Assembly: GCF_027000115.1 (NCBI RefSeq)
Contig: NZ_JALTON010000048.1
Span: 1 to 40,549, forward strand
Reading direction: 5' to 3'
Length of the DNA stretch: 40,549 nt
DNA from: Thiohalobacter sp.
Lineage (GTDB): Bacteria; Pseudomonadota; Gammaproteobacteria; Thiohalobacterales; Thiohalobacteraceae
Every line of letters starts with the position of its first letter. The stretch's first letter is position 1. Under the pieces are notes generated by a model. That model ran no database searches. It saw only the letters and a list, made by a program, of their open reading frames with translations, and was not told where the DNA came from. Made by a program: the position numbers and the translations under genes. Below, in pieces: positions 1-10,394 of this stretch.

Positions 1-962
1 GCTCGCGCAAGGAAACCCTGGTCGAGTACGGTTTCCGCCTGCCCTCGGCCCTGGACAACCGCCCGCTGCGCTTCGACGAGTTCGAGCGGCTGGCGCCGCA
101 GACCATCTTCGTCTCCGCCACGCCGGGGCCCTACGAGCAGGCGCACGCCGGGCAGGTGGTGGAGCAGGTGGTGCGGCCGACCGGGCTGGTGGACCCGGAA
201 GTGGAGGTGCGGCCGGTGGCCACCCAGGTGGACGACGTGCTGTCGGAGATCCGTGCCCGGGTCGCGGCCGACGAGCGGGTGCTCATCACCACCCTCACCA
301 AGCGCATGGCAGAGGACCTGACCGAGTATCTGGCCGAGCACGGGGTGCGGGTGCGCTATCTGCACTCGGACATCGACACCGTCGAGCGCGTGGAGATCAT
401 CCGCGACCTGCGCCTGGGCGAATTCGACGTGCTGGTTGGCATCAACCTGCTGCGCGAGGGGCTGGACATGCCCGAGGTCTCGCTGGTAGCCATCTTCGAT
501 GCCGACAAGGAAGGCTTCCTGCGTTCCGACCGCTCGCTGATACAGACCATCGGCCGCGCCGCGCGCAACGTCCACGGCAAGGCGATTCTCTATGCCGACG
601 AGATCACCGGCTCCATGCAGCGCGCCATCGAGGAGACCGAGCGCCGGCGCGCGAAGCAGATCGCCCACAACGAGGCCCATGGCATCACCCCGCGCAGCAT
701 CTGCAAGGGCGTGGCGGACATCATGGAAGGCGCCACGCCCGCGGCGCCGGGCATGCCGCGGGCGGCGAAGCAGGTGGCCGAGCCCGCGGCAGAGTACGCG
801 GCGCTCACCCCGGAGGCCGCCATGCGCCGCATCGCCGAGCTGGAAAAGGCCATGTACGCCCACGCCCGCAATCTCGAGTTCGAGGAGGCGGCCCGCCTGC
901 GCGACGAGATCGAGCACATCCGTGCCCGGGGGCTGGGACTGCCGGACAAGGAAGTCGGTTGA
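1..962 (+). CDS. uvrB: UvrABC excinuclease subunit B, C-terminal part (5' end outside window)
   Basis: UvrB is the damage-verifying helicase-like subunit of nucleotide excision repair. It is loaded on DNA by UvrA and then recruits UvrC. The reading frame is open from base 3, so the gene begins left of the window. The visible part carries the family segment [12 protein letters not shown], the helicase motif region with [14 protein letters not shown] and IFDADKEGF, motif [11 protein letters not shown], and a C-terminal UVR domain ([20 protein letters not shown]) that contacts UvrC. It stops at TGA 960-962. The next gene starts inside this stop, so the two are probably co-transcribed. Identification is secure from the motifs. 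Only the length and start are unknown. Confidence 0.97.
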   Translation, partial: SRKETLVEYGFRLPSALDNRPLRFDEFERLAPQTIFVSATPGPYEQAHAGQVVEQVVRPTGLVDPEVEVRPVATQVDDVLSEIRARVAADERVLITTLTKRMAEDLTEYLAEHGVRVRYLHSDIDTVERVEIIRDLRLGEFDVLVGINLLREGLDMPEVSLVAIFDADKEGFLRSDRSLIQTIGRAARNVHGKAILYADEITGSMQRAIEETERRRAKQIAHNEAHGITPRSICKGVADIMEGATPAAPGMPRAAKQVAEPAAEYAALTPEAAMRRIAELEKAMYAHARNLEFEEAARLRDEIEHIRARGLGLPDKEVG

Positions 963-3301
963 AACGGCGCGCGGGAAATTGGCTCGCGGTCCTGCTGTCG
1001 GCCCTGGCCGTGGCTGCGGCTGCCGCGCCGGAGGGCCGGGATGCCGGCCACTTCGACACCCGCGTCCGCCCCATCCTCGACCGTCGCTGTGTGGTCTGCC
1101 ACGGCTGCTACGATGCCCCCTGCCAGCTCAAGCTGTCCTCGCCCGAGGGCCTGCGACGCGGAGCCAGCCGGCAGCCCGTGTACGACGGCACCCGCCTGCG
1201 CCCGGCGCAGCCGACCCGGCTGTTCATCGATGCCGACTCGATCGCCGGCTGGCGCGCGCTCGGCTTCCATCCGGTGTTGCCGGAGGGGGAAGCGACGCCC
1301 GAGGCCGGCCCGGAGGCTTCATTGCTGCGGCAGATGCTGGCGCTCAAGGAACGGCACCCGCAGCCGCGGTCGGGGCGGCTGCCGGCCGATTACACCCTGG
1401 GGTTGGACCGGGAGCAGGTGTGCACCGACCGCGCCGGCTTCGAGGAATTCGCCCGCGAGCACCCGCGCTGGGGCATGCCCTATGCCATGCCCAATCTGTC
1501 CAGTGCCGAGTACCGGGCGCTGGTGCGCTGGATTGCGCAGGGCGCGCCGCTGCCGCCCGACGAGCCGCCGTCGCCGGCCGCCCTGCCGCAGATCGCGCGC
1601 TGGGAGGCCTTCTTCAACGGGTCCGGCAACAAGCAGCGGCTGGTCAGCCGCTATCTCTACGAACACCTGTTTCACGCCCACCTGCATTTCGAGGGCACGC
1701 CGGCGCGGGAGTTCTTCCGCTTGGTGCGCTCGACCACGCCACCGGGCGAGCCGATCCGCGAAATCGCCACCGTGCTGCCCTACGACGATCCGGGCCGGCC
1801 CGATTTCCACTACCGCCTGCGCCGGGTGCAGGGCAGCATCGTGCAGAAGAACCACCTTGTCTACAGCTTGTCGGACGCGCGGCTGGCGCGCTTCCGCGCG
1901 CTCTTCATCGAGCCGGACTATGTCGTCGACCGGCTGCCCTCGTATCGCCCGGAGCTGGCGGCCAACCCCTTCAGGACCTTCGCTGCCATCCCCGCCAATG
2001 CCCGTTACCGCTTTCTGCTCGACGACGCCCATTTCTTCATCGAGGGATTCGTGAAGGGGCCGGTGTGTCGCGGGCAGGTTGCGCTGAGCGTGATCGAGGA
2101 CCGCTTCTGGGTCATGTTCTTCGATCCGGATGCGCAGTTCTTCGCCGACGAGGGCGCCTTTCTGGCCTCTGTCGCAGACGAACTGCAGTTGCCCACCGCC
2201 GACGGCCCGGGCCTGGGCCTGCTGCGCATCTGGACCGACTACCGTGAGCGGGAGCGCCGCTACATGGCCGCCCGCCAGGCCCGGTTCCTGCGCCTGCCGG
2301 AAAGGGATCTGGACCAGGCGCTGGGCCTGGTCTGGAATGGCGACGGCCGCAATCCCTCCGCGGCGTTGACCGTGTTCCGCCACTTCGACAGCGCCTCGGT
2401 GGCCTGGGGACTGGTCGGCGAGGCGCCGGAAACGGCCTGGTTCCTCGACTATCCGCTGTTCGAGCGCATCCACTACCTGCTGGTGGCCGGGTTCAACGTC
2501 TTCGGCAATCTCAGCCACCAGCTCAACACCCGGGTGTACATGGACTTCCTGCGCATGGAGGGAGAAGACAATTTCCTCGCCTTCCTGCCCGCTGCCACGC
2601 GACGGCAGGTGCGCGCGCGGTGGTACCGGGGCCTGCGGGGCGAACTGCAGCGTTTCTTCCGCGAGCCCCAGGCCTGGCTGTCGGTGGATGTGGTCACCGG
2701 CTACCGCAGCGACGACCCGCTGCAGGAGCTTTACCGGCGCATGCGGGCGCTGGTCGCGCCGGTGGCCGAGCGCCAGGCCGGCCGCAACCGTTGCGATGCC
2801 CCGCCCTGCGGGACGCGCGGCATTCCGCCGGCGCTGCGGGCCCGTGCCGATCGGGCCATGGCCGGCATCACGCGCAACCGGGGTGCCCGCCTGCACGCCT
2901 TCCCGGAGGTCGCGCATGTCAGGGTACGCAGCGCACAGGGCGACATGGCCTACTCGATCCTGCGCAACAAGGCCTACCGCAACGTGTCTTCCTTTCTCGC
3001 CGACAAGGGCGAGCGGGAACGCGCCGACATCGAGCACGACACCGTGACGGTGGTCGACTGGCTGGAGGGCAACTACCCCAACTTTTTCTTCGAGGTCGAC
3101 ATCGACGACATCGAGGCCTTCGCCCGCCAGTGTGCCGCTATCCGCGACCCGGCGGACTACGAGCGCTTTGTGCTCCGCTATGGCGTGCGCCGCACTCACC
3201 CGGGCTTCTGGGCCGTGGCGGACTGGTTCCAGGGCCAGCGTAGCCGGCAGCATCCGCTCACCGGCGGCATCCTGGATCTGAACCGCTACGACAACCTGTG
3301 A
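959..3301 (+). CDS. cti: Fatty acid cis/trans isomerase, periplasmic c-type haem protein
   Basis: Members of this family convert cis-unsaturated phospholipid acyl chains to trans in place, a rapid way to stiffen membranes under solvent or heat stress. The protein is 780 aa, near the usual size. Residues 1-23 form a signal peptide (basic start, then a Leu/Ala-rich core). A haem c site CVVCH lies at residues 44-48, with two further Cys at 50 and 55, as expected for this periplasmic cytochrome-like enzyme. The start is a TTG sharing bases with the uvrB stop (ttga), with AAGGAAG just upstream as ribosome binding site. The assignment rests on the N-terminal haem region and overall length. The long C-terminal part was recognised by family resemblance only. 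Confidence 0.88.
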   Translation: MKRRAGNWLAVLLSALAVAAAAAPEGRDAGHFDTRVRPILDRRCVVCHGCYDAPCQLKLSSPEGLRRGASRQPVYDGTRLRPAQPTRLFIDADSIAGWRALGFHPVLPEGEATPEAGPEASLLRQMLALKERHPQPRSGRLPADYTLGLDREQVCTDRAGFEEFAREHPRWGMPYAMPNLSSAEYRALVRWIAQGAPLPPDEPPSPAALPQIARWEAFFNGSGNKQRLVSRYLYEHLFHAHLHFEGTPAREFFRLVRSTTPPGEPIREIATVLPYDDPGRPDFHYRLRRVQGSIVQKNHLVYSLSDARLARFRALFIEPDYVVDRLPSYRPELAANPFRTFAAIPANARYRFLLDDAHFFIEGFVKGPVCRGQVALSVIEDRFWVMFFDPDAQFFADEGAFLASVADELQLPTADGPGLGLLRIWTDYRERERRYMAARQARFLRLPERDLDQALGLVWNGDGRNPSAALTVFRHFDSASVAWGLVGEAPETAWFLDYPLFERIHYLLVAGFNVFGNLSHQLNTRVYMDFLRMEGEDNFLAFLPAATRRQVRARWYRGLRGELQRFFREPQAWLSVDVVTGYRSDDPLQELYRRMRALVAPVAERQAGRNRCDAPPCGTRGIPPALRARADRAMAGITRNRGARLHAFPEVAHVRVRSAQGDMAYSILRNKAYRNVSSFLADKGERERADIEHDTVTVVDWLEGNYPNFFFEVDIDDIEAFARQCAAIRDPADYERFVLRYGVRRTHPGFWAVADWFQGQRSRQHPLTGGILDLNRYDNL

Positions 3302-3319
3302 GCCCGGGGGCGGCCGTGA

Positions 3320-3347
3320 TTGACAAGCCGGGGGCGCCACCTATAAT
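3320..3347 (+). promoter_or_regulatory. Sigma-70 promoter of tRNA-Val
   Basis: A perfect -35 box TTGACA (3320-3325) and a perfect -10 box TATAAT (3342-3347) are separated by 16 bp. The bases after the -10 box are GC-rich (gcccgg), a discriminator type typical of stable-RNA promoters under stringent control. The tRNA starts about 18 bases downstream. Confidence 0.85.
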
Positions 3348-3364
3348 GCCCGGTTTACGACTTC

Positions 3365-3441
3365 AGGCGCGTAGCTCAGCTGGTTAGAGCACCACCTTGA
3401 CATGGTGGGGGTCGTTGGTTCGAGTCCAATCGCGCCTACCA
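3365..3441 (+). tRNA. tRNA-Val (GAC)
   Basis: A 77-nt cloverleaf. The 7-bp acceptor stem AGGCGCG pairs with CGCGCCT. The anticodon stem CCACC/GGTGG encloses the loop TTGACAT, giving anticodon GAC. The T-arm has GGTTCGAGTCC, and CCA is encoded at 3439-3441. It closely resembles the E. coli Val-GAC tRNA. It lies directly upstream of the thrS operon and may be co-transcribed with it, since no terminator is obvious between them. Confidence 0.97.
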
Positions 3442-3450
3442 AATTCAGGC

Positions 3451-3525
3451 AGATGCAGGAGGCAAGTAGCAAGATACAAGTCGGTGCACAGCTGCTTGGT
3501 ATCCTGTCTCTTGCATCTTGTATCT
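3451..3525. repeat. Inverted-arm intergenic repeat of the GATACAAG type, copy 1
   Basis: The left arm contains agatgcagga and aagatacaag (3451-3480). The right arm contains ttgcatcttgtatct (3511-3525), which is complementary in pattern. The same words recur between sdhA and sdhB (24260-24395). The repeat lies between tRNA-Val and thrS, so it would be in the thrS leader RNA. Positions 3526-3606 after it hold no other recognisable element. Confidence 0.7.
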
Positions 3526-3606
3526 CGCCGCCGCGCTCCTCCCGGACCGGCGGCCGGGAAATCCCAACCAAGTGACCCCTCGTATCGGTCACCACTGGAG
3601 CCTTTC

Positions 3607-5535
3607 ATGCCGACCATCACGCTGCCCGACGGTTCCCGCCGCAGCTACGATCACCCCGTCACCCTTCAGGACATCGCCGCCGACATCGGCCCCGGCCTCG
3701 CCAGAGCGGCGCTGGCCGGCAAGGTCGACGGCCGCATGGTGGATCTGAGTCACACCATCGACACCGACGCCGAAGTGGCGCTCGTCACCGCCCGCGACGA
3801 CGAGGCGCTGCAACTGCTGCGCCACGATGCCGCCCATGTCATGGCGCAGGCGGTGCAGGAGCTCTATCCCGGCACCCAGGTCACCATCGGCCCGGTGATC
3901 GAGGACGGCTTCTACTACGATTTCGCCCGCGAGGAGCCCTTCACACCCGAGGATCTGGAGAAGATCGAGGCGCGCATGCACGAGATCGTCAAGCGCGACC
4001 TGCCCATCCGCCGCGAGGTCTGGGACCGCGACGAGGCCATCCGTGTCTTCGACGAACTGGGCGAGAAGTACAAGGTGGAGATCATCCGCGACCTGCCCGA
4101 GGGCGAGGAGATCTCCGTCTATCGCCAGGGCGACTGGTTCGACCTCTGCCGCGGCCCGCACCTGCCGTCCACCGGCAGGCTGGGCAAGGCCTTCAAGCTG
4201 ATGAAGCTGGCCGGTGCCTACTGGCGTGGCGACTCGCGCAACCCGATGCTGCAGCGCATCTACGGCACGGCCTGGCGCGACAAAAAGGAACTGAAGGCCT
4301 ACCTGCACCGGCTGGAGGAAGCGGAGAAGCGCGACCACCGCAAGCTGGGCAAGGCGCTGGACCTCTTCCATACCCAGGAAGAGGCTCCGGGCATGGTGTT
4401 CTGGCACGACCGCGGCTGGCAGATCTATCTCACCATCGAGCAGTACGTGCGCGACAAGCTGCGCCAGCACGGCTACCAGGAGGTGCACACCCCGGAGGTC
4501 ATCGACCGGGTGCTGTGGGAGAAGTCCGGGCACTGGGACAAGTTCCAGGACATGATGTTCACCACCCACTCGGAGAACCGCGACTACGCGGTCAAGCCGA
4601 TGAACTGCCCGGCGCACATCCAGATCTTCAATCACGGCCTCAAGTCCTACCGGGACCTGCCGCTGCGGCTGGCGGAGTTCGGCTCCTGCCACCGCAACGA
4701 GCCTTCCGGGACCCTGCACGGCCTGATGCGGGTGCGCAACTTCGTCCAGGACGATGCCCACATATTCTGCATGGAATCCCAGATCCTCGACGAGGTCTCG
4801 GCCTTCATCGACCTGCTGTTCGAGGTCTACCGGGATTTCGGCTTCGACGAGGTGCTGATCAAGCTCTCCACCCGCCCCGAGCAGCGGGTCGGCGACGATG
4901 CCCTCTGGGACCGCGCCGAGCAGGCGCTGGAGGACGCCCTCAACCACAAGGGCCTGGAATGGGAACTGCAGCCGGGGGAGGGCGCCTTCTACGGGCCCAA
5001 GATCGAGTTCTCGCTGCGCGACTGCCTGGGCCGGGTCTGGCAACTGGGCACCATTCAGCTTGATTTCTCCATGCCGGGGCGACTGGGCGCCCACTACATC
5101 GCCGAGGACGGCAGCAAGCAGGTGCCGGTGATGCTGCACCGGGCCATCTTGGGCTCGCTGGAGCGCTTCATCGGCATCCTGATCGAGCACTACGAGGGCA
5201 GGTTCCCGCTCTGGCTGGCCCCGGTGCAGGCCGTGGTGCTCAATATCACCGATCGCCAGGCCGAGGCCGTCCGGGCGGTGGAACAATCCTTGAAAAATCA
5301 GGGTATCCGGGCCATTTCGGACTTGAGAAACGAGAAAATCGGCTTTAAAATCCGCGAGCACACATTGCAACGGGTTCCCTACCTCCTGATCGTGGGAGAC
5401 CGGGAAGCCGAAGCCGGAACCGTGGCCGTGCGCACGCGCAGCGGGGAGGACCTGGGTACCATGACACTGGATGCCCTGGTCGAACGACTCTCCTCGGAGA
5501 TCGCGAGCCGCGGCCGCGCTGCTTTGGAGGAATAG
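3607..5535 (+). CDS. thrS: Threonine--tRNA ligase
   Basis: Charges tRNA-Thr with threonine. At 642 aa it equals the E. coli enzyme. It has an N-terminal TGS domain (about 1-62), an editing domain with the [10 protein letters not shown] and CRGPHL histidine/cysteine motifs (about 63-225), a class II catalytic core with [12 protein letters not shown] and [13 protein letters not shown]-type motif 2 (here [19 protein letters not shown]), and a C-terminal anticodon-binding domain (about 540-640). The frame is open further upstream through the tRNA. ATG 3607 is chosen because it begins the standard N-terminus ([10 protein letters not shown]) and has GGAG nearby. It heads the translation operon; infC begins 3 bases after its stop. 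The 3' end contains an AT-rich patch that may hold an infC promoter. Confidence 0.98.
   Translation: MPTITLPDGSRRSYDHPVTLQDIAADIGPGLARAALAGKVDGRMVDLSHTIDTDAEVALVTARDDEALQLLRHDAAHVMAQAVQELYPGTQVTIGPVIEDGFYYDFAREEPFTPEDLEKIEARMHEIVKRDLPIRREVWDRDEAIRVFDELGEKYKVEIIRDLPEGEEISVYRQGDWFDLCRGPHLPSTGRLGKAFKLMKLAGAYWRGDSRNPMLQRIYGTAWRDKKELKAYLHRLEEAEKRDHRKLGKALDLFHTQEEAPGMVFWHDRGWQIYLTIEQYVRDKLRQHGYQEVHTPEVIDRVLWEKSGHWDKFQDMMFTTHSENRDYAVKPMNCPAHIQIFNHGLKSYRDLPLRLAEFGSCHRNEPSGTLHGLMRVRNFVQDDAHIFCMESQILDEVSAFIDLLFEVYRDFGFDEVLIKLSTRPEQRVGDDALWDRAEQALEDALNHKGLEWELQPGEGAFYGPKIEFSLRDCLGRVWQLGTIQLDFSMPGRLGAHYIAEDGSKQVPVMLHRAILGSLERFIGILIEHYEGRFPLWLAPVQAVVLNITDRQAEAVRAVEQSLKNQGIRAISDLRNEKIGFKIREHTLQRVPYLLIVGDREAEAGTVAVRTRSGEDLGTMTLDALVERLSSEIASRGRAALEE
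5323..5351 (+). promoter_or_regulatory. Candidate internal promoter for infC-rpmI-rplT inside thrS
   Basis: In an unusually A-rich stretch near the 3' end of thrS, TTGAGA (5323-5328) and TAAAAT (5346-5351) are spaced by exactly 17 bp. The infC start is about 190 bp downstream. In E. coli infC also has promoters located inside thrS, which supports the reading, but this site is predicted by eye only. Confidence 0.5.
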
Positions 5536-5538
5536 GGC

Positions 5539-6072
5539 ATCGCTAAGCCAAAGGAACAGTACCGCGTCAATGATCGGATCCTGGCGCCCGAAGTGCGGGT
5601 GATCGACCAGGACGGAGAACAGGTCGGCGTGGTGCCGATTGAAAAGGCGCTCGCCCTGGCCGAGGAAGCGGACCTCGATCTGGTCGAGATCTCTCCCAAC
5701 GCGGAACCTCCGGTCTGCCGGATCATGGACTATGGCAAGTTCAAGTTCGAGCAGTCCAAGCGGCAGCAGTCGGCGCGCAAGAAGCAGAAACAGGTCCAGG
5801 TCAAGGAAGTGAAATTCCGGCCTGGCACGGACGTAGGGGATTATCGGGTCAAACTCCGCAACCTGATACGTTTCCTGCAGGACGGGGACCGGGTGAAAGT
5901 CACCCTGCGGTTCCGCGGCCGCGAGATGGCCCACCAGGAACTGGGACGCGAGCTGCTCGAACGGGTCAAGCAGGACCTGGAAGAGTACGGCGTCGTGGAA
6001 CAGTTTCCGAAGATGGAAGGCCGTCAGATGGTCATGGTCATGTCCCCGAAGAAGACCGTCGCCGCGCAGTAA
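5539..6072 (+). CDS. infC: Translation initiation factor IF-3 (ATC start codon)
   Basis: IF-3 binds the 30S subunit and rejects non-standard start codons and wrong initiator tRNA. No ATG or GTG gives a full N-terminus; the first would be at 5593 and would lose about 18 conserved residues. The frame continues upstream to ATC 5539 (then [13 protein letters not shown], the standard IF-3 start), with a strong GGAGG at 5526-5530, 8 bases before. The product is 177 aa (E. coli 180). Rare AUU/AUC/AUA starts on infC are the known basis of its autoregulation. The N-domain ends around residue 75, followed by the lysine-rich linker ([19 protein letters not shown]) and the C-domain. It follows thrS after 3 bases. 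Confidence 0.95.
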   Translation: MAKPKEQYRVNDRILAPEVRVIDQDGEQVGVVPIEKALALAEEADLDLVEISPNAEPPVCRIMDYGKFKFEQSKRQQSARKKQKQVQVKEVKFRPGTDVGDYRVKLRNLIRFLQDGDRVKVTLRFRGREMAHQELGRELLERVKQDLEEYGVVEQFPKMEGRQMVMVMSPKKTVAAQ

Positions 6073-6129
6073 CGCGGTCTCGGACATTGAACCGGTCGCC
6101 GCGGCGGCCGCCAATACGGAGTTGCAGAA

Positions 6130-6327
6130 ATGCCGAAGATGAAGTCCAACCGGGGCGCCGCCAAGCGCTTCAAGCGGACGGCGAAGGGCGGGTTCAAACG
6201 CATCCAGTCCCACCGTCGTCATATCCTGACCAAGAAGAGTTCCAAGCGGAAGCGCCAGCTCGGCACGCCCGCGCGGATCGCGGAAGCGGATGTGGCCATG
6301 GTGCGCCGCATGCTTCCCTACAGCTGA
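6130..6327 (+). CDS. rpmI: 50S ribosomal protein L35
   Basis: A 65-aa, very basic protein, the normal length for bL35. It has the family N-terminus [15 protein letters not shown] and the central [10 protein letters not shown] segment. GGAG lies just before the ATG. It sits between infC and rplT, as in nearly all gammaproteobacteria. In E. coli the rpmI-rplT messenger is repressed by L20. The 57-nt infC-rpmI spacer is the position where such control could act, but I did not resolve a structure there. Confidence 0.97.
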   Translation: MPKMKSNRGAAKRFKRTAKGGFKRIQSHRRHILTKKSSKRKRQLGTPARIAEADVAMVRRMLPYS

Positions 6328-6342
6328 GCGGGGTGATCCGAC

Positions 6343-6702
6343 ATGGCACGCGTAAAACGTGGTGTGGTCGCCCGCGAGCGCCACAAGAAGGTTCTGAAGA
6401 AGGCCAAGGGCTACTATGGCGCACGCCGCAAGGTGTTCCGGGTTGCCAAGCAGGCCGTCATCAAGGCCGGGCAGTATGCCTATCGTGACCGCCGGCAGCG
6501 CAAGCGGCAGTTCCGCGCCCTGTGGATCGCCCGCATCAATGCGGCGGCCCGCGAGAACGGACTGTCCTACAGCCGCCTGATCAACGGTCTCAAGAAGGCC
6601 GAGGTGGAAATCGACCGCAAGGTGCTGGCGGACCTGGCCGTGCACGACAAGGCCGCCTTCGCCGCCGTTGCCGAGCAGGCCAAGGCCGCTCTGGGTGGTT
6701 GA
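6343..6702 (+). CDS. rplT: 50S ribosomal protein L20
   Basis: A 119-aa basic protein, typical for bL20, an early assembly protein of the large subunit that binds 23S rRNA. It starts [21 protein letters not shown] and includes [24 protein letters not shown], both diagnostic when read as a family pattern. It follows rpmI after 15 bases. A strong terminator (6744-6780) follows and separates it from pheS. Confidence 0.97.
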   Translation: MARVKRGVVARERHKKVLKKAKGYYGARRKVFRVAKQAVIKAGQYAYRDRRQRKRQFRALWIARINAAARENGLSYSRLINGLKKAEVEIDRKVLADLAVHDKAAFAAVAEQAKAALGG

Positions 6703-6724
6703 GCGCGCGCGTCAGCCAGGCTGA

Positions 6725-7816
<1,092 letters not shown>

Positions 7817-7821
7817 GAGGA

Positions 7822-7988
7822 ATGGATGGCCACGGAATCCACTGAATGAATCCACCGAATGCGTTTCGGGTGCAGGATGGACAATCCATGACAGCCACAG
7901 CCGGTGTGCCCCCGAGTCAGGGTGTCCGGTCGAGCACCTGCCTGACAGCGAGTTTGCCGTGGGTGCAGTGGATCCCGTGGCCATCCAT
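7822..7988. repeat. Inverted-repeat mini-element inserted between pheS and pheT
   Basis: A 23-bp terminal sequence at 7822-7844 (core GGCCACGGAATCCACTG) is repeated in inverse at 7966-7988 with one mismatch, enclosing a 121-bp interior with no gene. The same core word recurs at 39793-39809 upstream of mfd. The shape is that of a non-autonomous, MITE-like element. A small inner hairpin (atgga/tccat) is also visible. Confidence 0.8.
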
Positions 7989-8012
7989 CGATATCAATAA
8001 AAGATCCGGATC

Positions 8013-10391
8013 ATGAAATTCAGCGAACAATGGCTCCGCGAGTGGGTAAACCCGCCGATCGACACCCGGGAACTGGCCGAGCGCCTGACCATGGCGGGGC
8101 TGGAGGTGGACAGCGTCGAGCCGGCGGCACCGGACTTCGAACAGGTGGTGGTGGCAGAGGTGCTGGAGGTATCGCCGCACCCGGACGCCGACAAGCTCCG
8201 GGTCTGCCGCGTCGATGACGGCAGCGGCGAGCCGCTGCAGATCGTGTGCGGGGCGCCGAACGTGCGCGCCGGCATGAAGGCGCCGCTGGCGCGGGTCGGG
8301 GGCGTCATGCCCGGCGGCATGAAGATCCGGCGCGCGAAACTGCGCGGGGTGGAATCCTTCGGCATGCTCTGCTCGGCACGTGAGCTGGGCCTGTCCGAGG
8401 ACCATGCCGGGCTGATGGACCTGCCTGCGGATGCCCCGGTCGGCCAGGACATCCGCGATTACCTGCAGCTCGACGATGCCCTGATCGACGTCGACCTCAC
8501 GCCCAACCGCGCCGACTGCCTCGGCATTCTCGGCATCGCCCGCGAGGTCGGCGCCCTGACCCGGTCGCCGGTCACCGTGCCGCGGATGGACGAGGTGCCC
8601 GCAGCCATCGCCGATGTCTTTGCCGTGGAAGTCAAGGAACCGGCCGCCTGTCCGCGCTATCTCGGCCGTGTGATCCGCGGGGTGAATCCCGAGGCGCCGA
8701 CGCCGCTGTGGATGCAGGAACGCCTGCGCCGCAGCGGCCTCCGTTCGCTGGGCCCGCTGGTCGATGTCACCAACTATGTGCTGCTGGAACTGGGCCAGCC
8801 CATGCATGCCTTCGACCTCGCCCGGCTGGAAGGCGCCATCCACGTCCGCAATGCGCTGCCGGGCGAACGGCTGGTACTCCTCGACGAACGCGAGGTGACA
8901 CTGGATACGGATACCCTGGTGATCGCCGATGCCCGCCAGGCGCTGGCCATCGCCGGCGTCATGGGGGGCGAGGCCTCGGGCTGCAGCGACCGCACCCGCG
9001 ACGTCTTTCTGGAATGCGCCTTCTTCACCCCCGAGCGGCTGGCCGGTGTCGCCCGCCGCTACGGGCTGCAGACCGATGCCTCCTACCGCTTCGAGCGCGG
9101 CGTTGATCCCTGGCTGCAGCGGCAGGCAATGGAACGCGCCACCCGGCTGCTGCTCGACATCGCCGGGGGCGAGGCCGGCCCGGTGGAGGCGGTCACCCGC
9201 GCGGACTTCCTGCCCGAGCGGGCGGCCATTCACCTGCGCGCGCCCCGTATCGGGCGGCTTCTGGGCCTGGACATGCCCCGCGACGAGGTCGAGGACATCC
9301 TCGGCCGTCTTGGCTGCAGCCTGGAGCCCCTGGCCGACGGCTGGCGGGTGACGCCGCCCGGTTTCCGCTTCGACATGGCCATCGAGGCCGATCTGATCGA
9401 GGAGCTGGGCCGCGTCCATGGCTACGACCGGCTGCCGGAGCGCACGCCGACCGGGGTGCTTGGCCTGAAGTCAGCCAGCGAGACCCGGCTGCCACGGGAG
9501 CGCCTCCGGGCCACGCTGGTGGACCGGGGCTACCGGGAGGCAATCACCTACAGCTTCATCGATCCCGAGCTGGCTGCCGCCTTCGACCCCGACCACACCC
9601 CGGTCGCACTCGCTAACCCCATTTCCTCGGAGATGGCGGTGATGCGCAGCAGCCTCTGGCCGGGCCTGGCCGGCGTGCTGCGGCACAACCTCAACCGCCA
9701 GCAGGAACGGGTTCGCATCTTTGAGTCCGGTCTCAACTTTATTTCTCAAGATAATGAAATAAAACAGATTGGATACCTCGGCGTCATGGCCTGCGGCAGT
9801 CGCTGTCCGGAACAGTGGGGGGTGCCGTCGGAGCCGATCGACTTCCACGATGTCAAGGGCGATGTCGAGGCCCTGCTGGCCCTGACCGGGCGCGCCGCAG
9901 ACTTCGAATTCCGTCCCGATCGCCATCCGGCGCTGCATCCGGGGCGCTGCGCGCGTATCCTCGAAGACGGGCGGCCGGTCGGCTGGATCGGGAGCCTGCA
10001 CCCGGCGCTCGCCGGTCGTCTCGACCTGCCGGCGAACACCCAGCTGGCCGAGATCGAACTGGCGGCTCTGGAATCGGCGCGGCCGGCGCGATTCGCGCCC
10101 ATTTCCCGCTTTCCGGCGCTGCGTCGGGACCTGGCCGTGGTGGTCGACGCGACCGTTCCCTGGGGCGAAATCCGCCGCGTGGTGAGTGAGGCCGGGGGCG
10201 AAACACTCAAGGAAACCCGCCTGTTTGACGTATACATGGGGCAGGGGGTAGAAAAGGGACGTAAAAGCATAGCGTTAGGCTTGATTCTTCAAGATTCCTC
10301 ACGCACACTTACTGACCAGGACATCGAGAGTGTCGTTTCCCGCGTGACCGCGGCACTCAGGGAGCAACTCGGGGCTAGTCTGAGAGAGTGA
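8013..10391 (+). CDS. pheT: Phenylalanine--tRNA ligase beta subunit
   Basis: Structural and editing subunit of PheRS, 792 aa (E. coli 795). It begins MKFSEQWLREWVNP, the standard start. An EMAP/tRNA-binding fold follows (about 40-150), then the B3/B4 editing domain (about 210-370, with TNYVLLELGQPMHAFD), the B5 domain (about 400-475), the catalytic-like core, and the C-terminal ferredoxin-like anticodon-binding domain (about 700-792, with RFPALRRDLAVVVD). Two stretches (9721-9775 and 10202-10320) are markedly AT-richer and use codons rare elsewhere in the window. They may hold promoters for ihfA. The ribosome binding site is weak. ihfA follows after 3 bases. Confidence 0.97.
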   Translation: MKFSEQWLREWVNPPIDTRELAERLTMAGLEVDSVEPAAPDFEQVVVAEVLEVSPHPDADKLRVCRVDDGSGEPLQIVCGAPNVRAGMKAPLARVGGVMPGGMKIRRAKLRGVESFGMLCSARELGLSEDHAGLMDLPADAPVGQDIRDYLQLDDALIDVDLTPNRADCLGILGIAREVGALTRSPVTVPRMDEVPAAIADVFAVEVKEPAACPRYLGRVIRGVNPEAPTPLWMQERLRRSGLRSLGPLVDVTNYVLLELGQPMHAFDLARLEGAIHVRNALPGERLVLLDEREVTLDTDTLVIADARQALAIAGVMGGEASGCSDRTRDVFLECAFFTPERLAGVARRYGLQTDASYRFERGVDPWLQRQAMERATRLLLDIAGGEAGPVEAVTRADFLPERAAIHLRAPRIGRLLGLDMPRDEVEDILGRLGCSLEPLADGWRVTPPGFRFDMAIEADLIEELGRVHGYDRLPERTPTGVLGLKSASETRLPRERLRATLVDRGYREAITYSFIDPELAAAFDPDHTPVALANPISSEMAVMRSSLWPGLAGVLRHNLNRQQERVRIFESGLNFISQDNEIKQIGYLGVMACGSRCPEQWGVPSEPIDFHDVKGDVEALLALTGRAADFEFRPDRHPALHPGRCARILEDGRPVGWIGSLHPALAGRLDLPANTQLAEIELAALESARPARFAPISRFPALRRDLAVVVDATVPWGEIRRVVSEAGGETLKETRLFDVYMGQGVEKGRKSIALGLILQDSSRTLTDQDIESVVSRVTAALREQLGASLRE
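10225..10254 (+). promoter_or_regulatory. Possible ihfA promoter inside pheT
   Basis: TTGACG (10225-10230) and TAGAAA (10249-10254) with an 18-bp spacer lie in an AT-rich patch at the 3' end of pheT, about 140 bp before ihfA. E. coli ihfA also has a promoter inside pheT. The -10 match is only moderate. Confidence 0.3.
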
Positions 10392-10394
10392 CAC

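Noticed and set aside
1319-3340. Long antisense frame (673 codons) across the cti gene
   Set aside because: Same GC-driven artefact. Low-complexity product and no ribosome binding site or domain.
3589-6645. Very long antisense frame (1018 codons) over thrS-infC-rpmI-rplT
   Set aside because: Mirror frame of GC-rich coding DNA. The product has no domain resemblance, and the plus-strand genes are certain.
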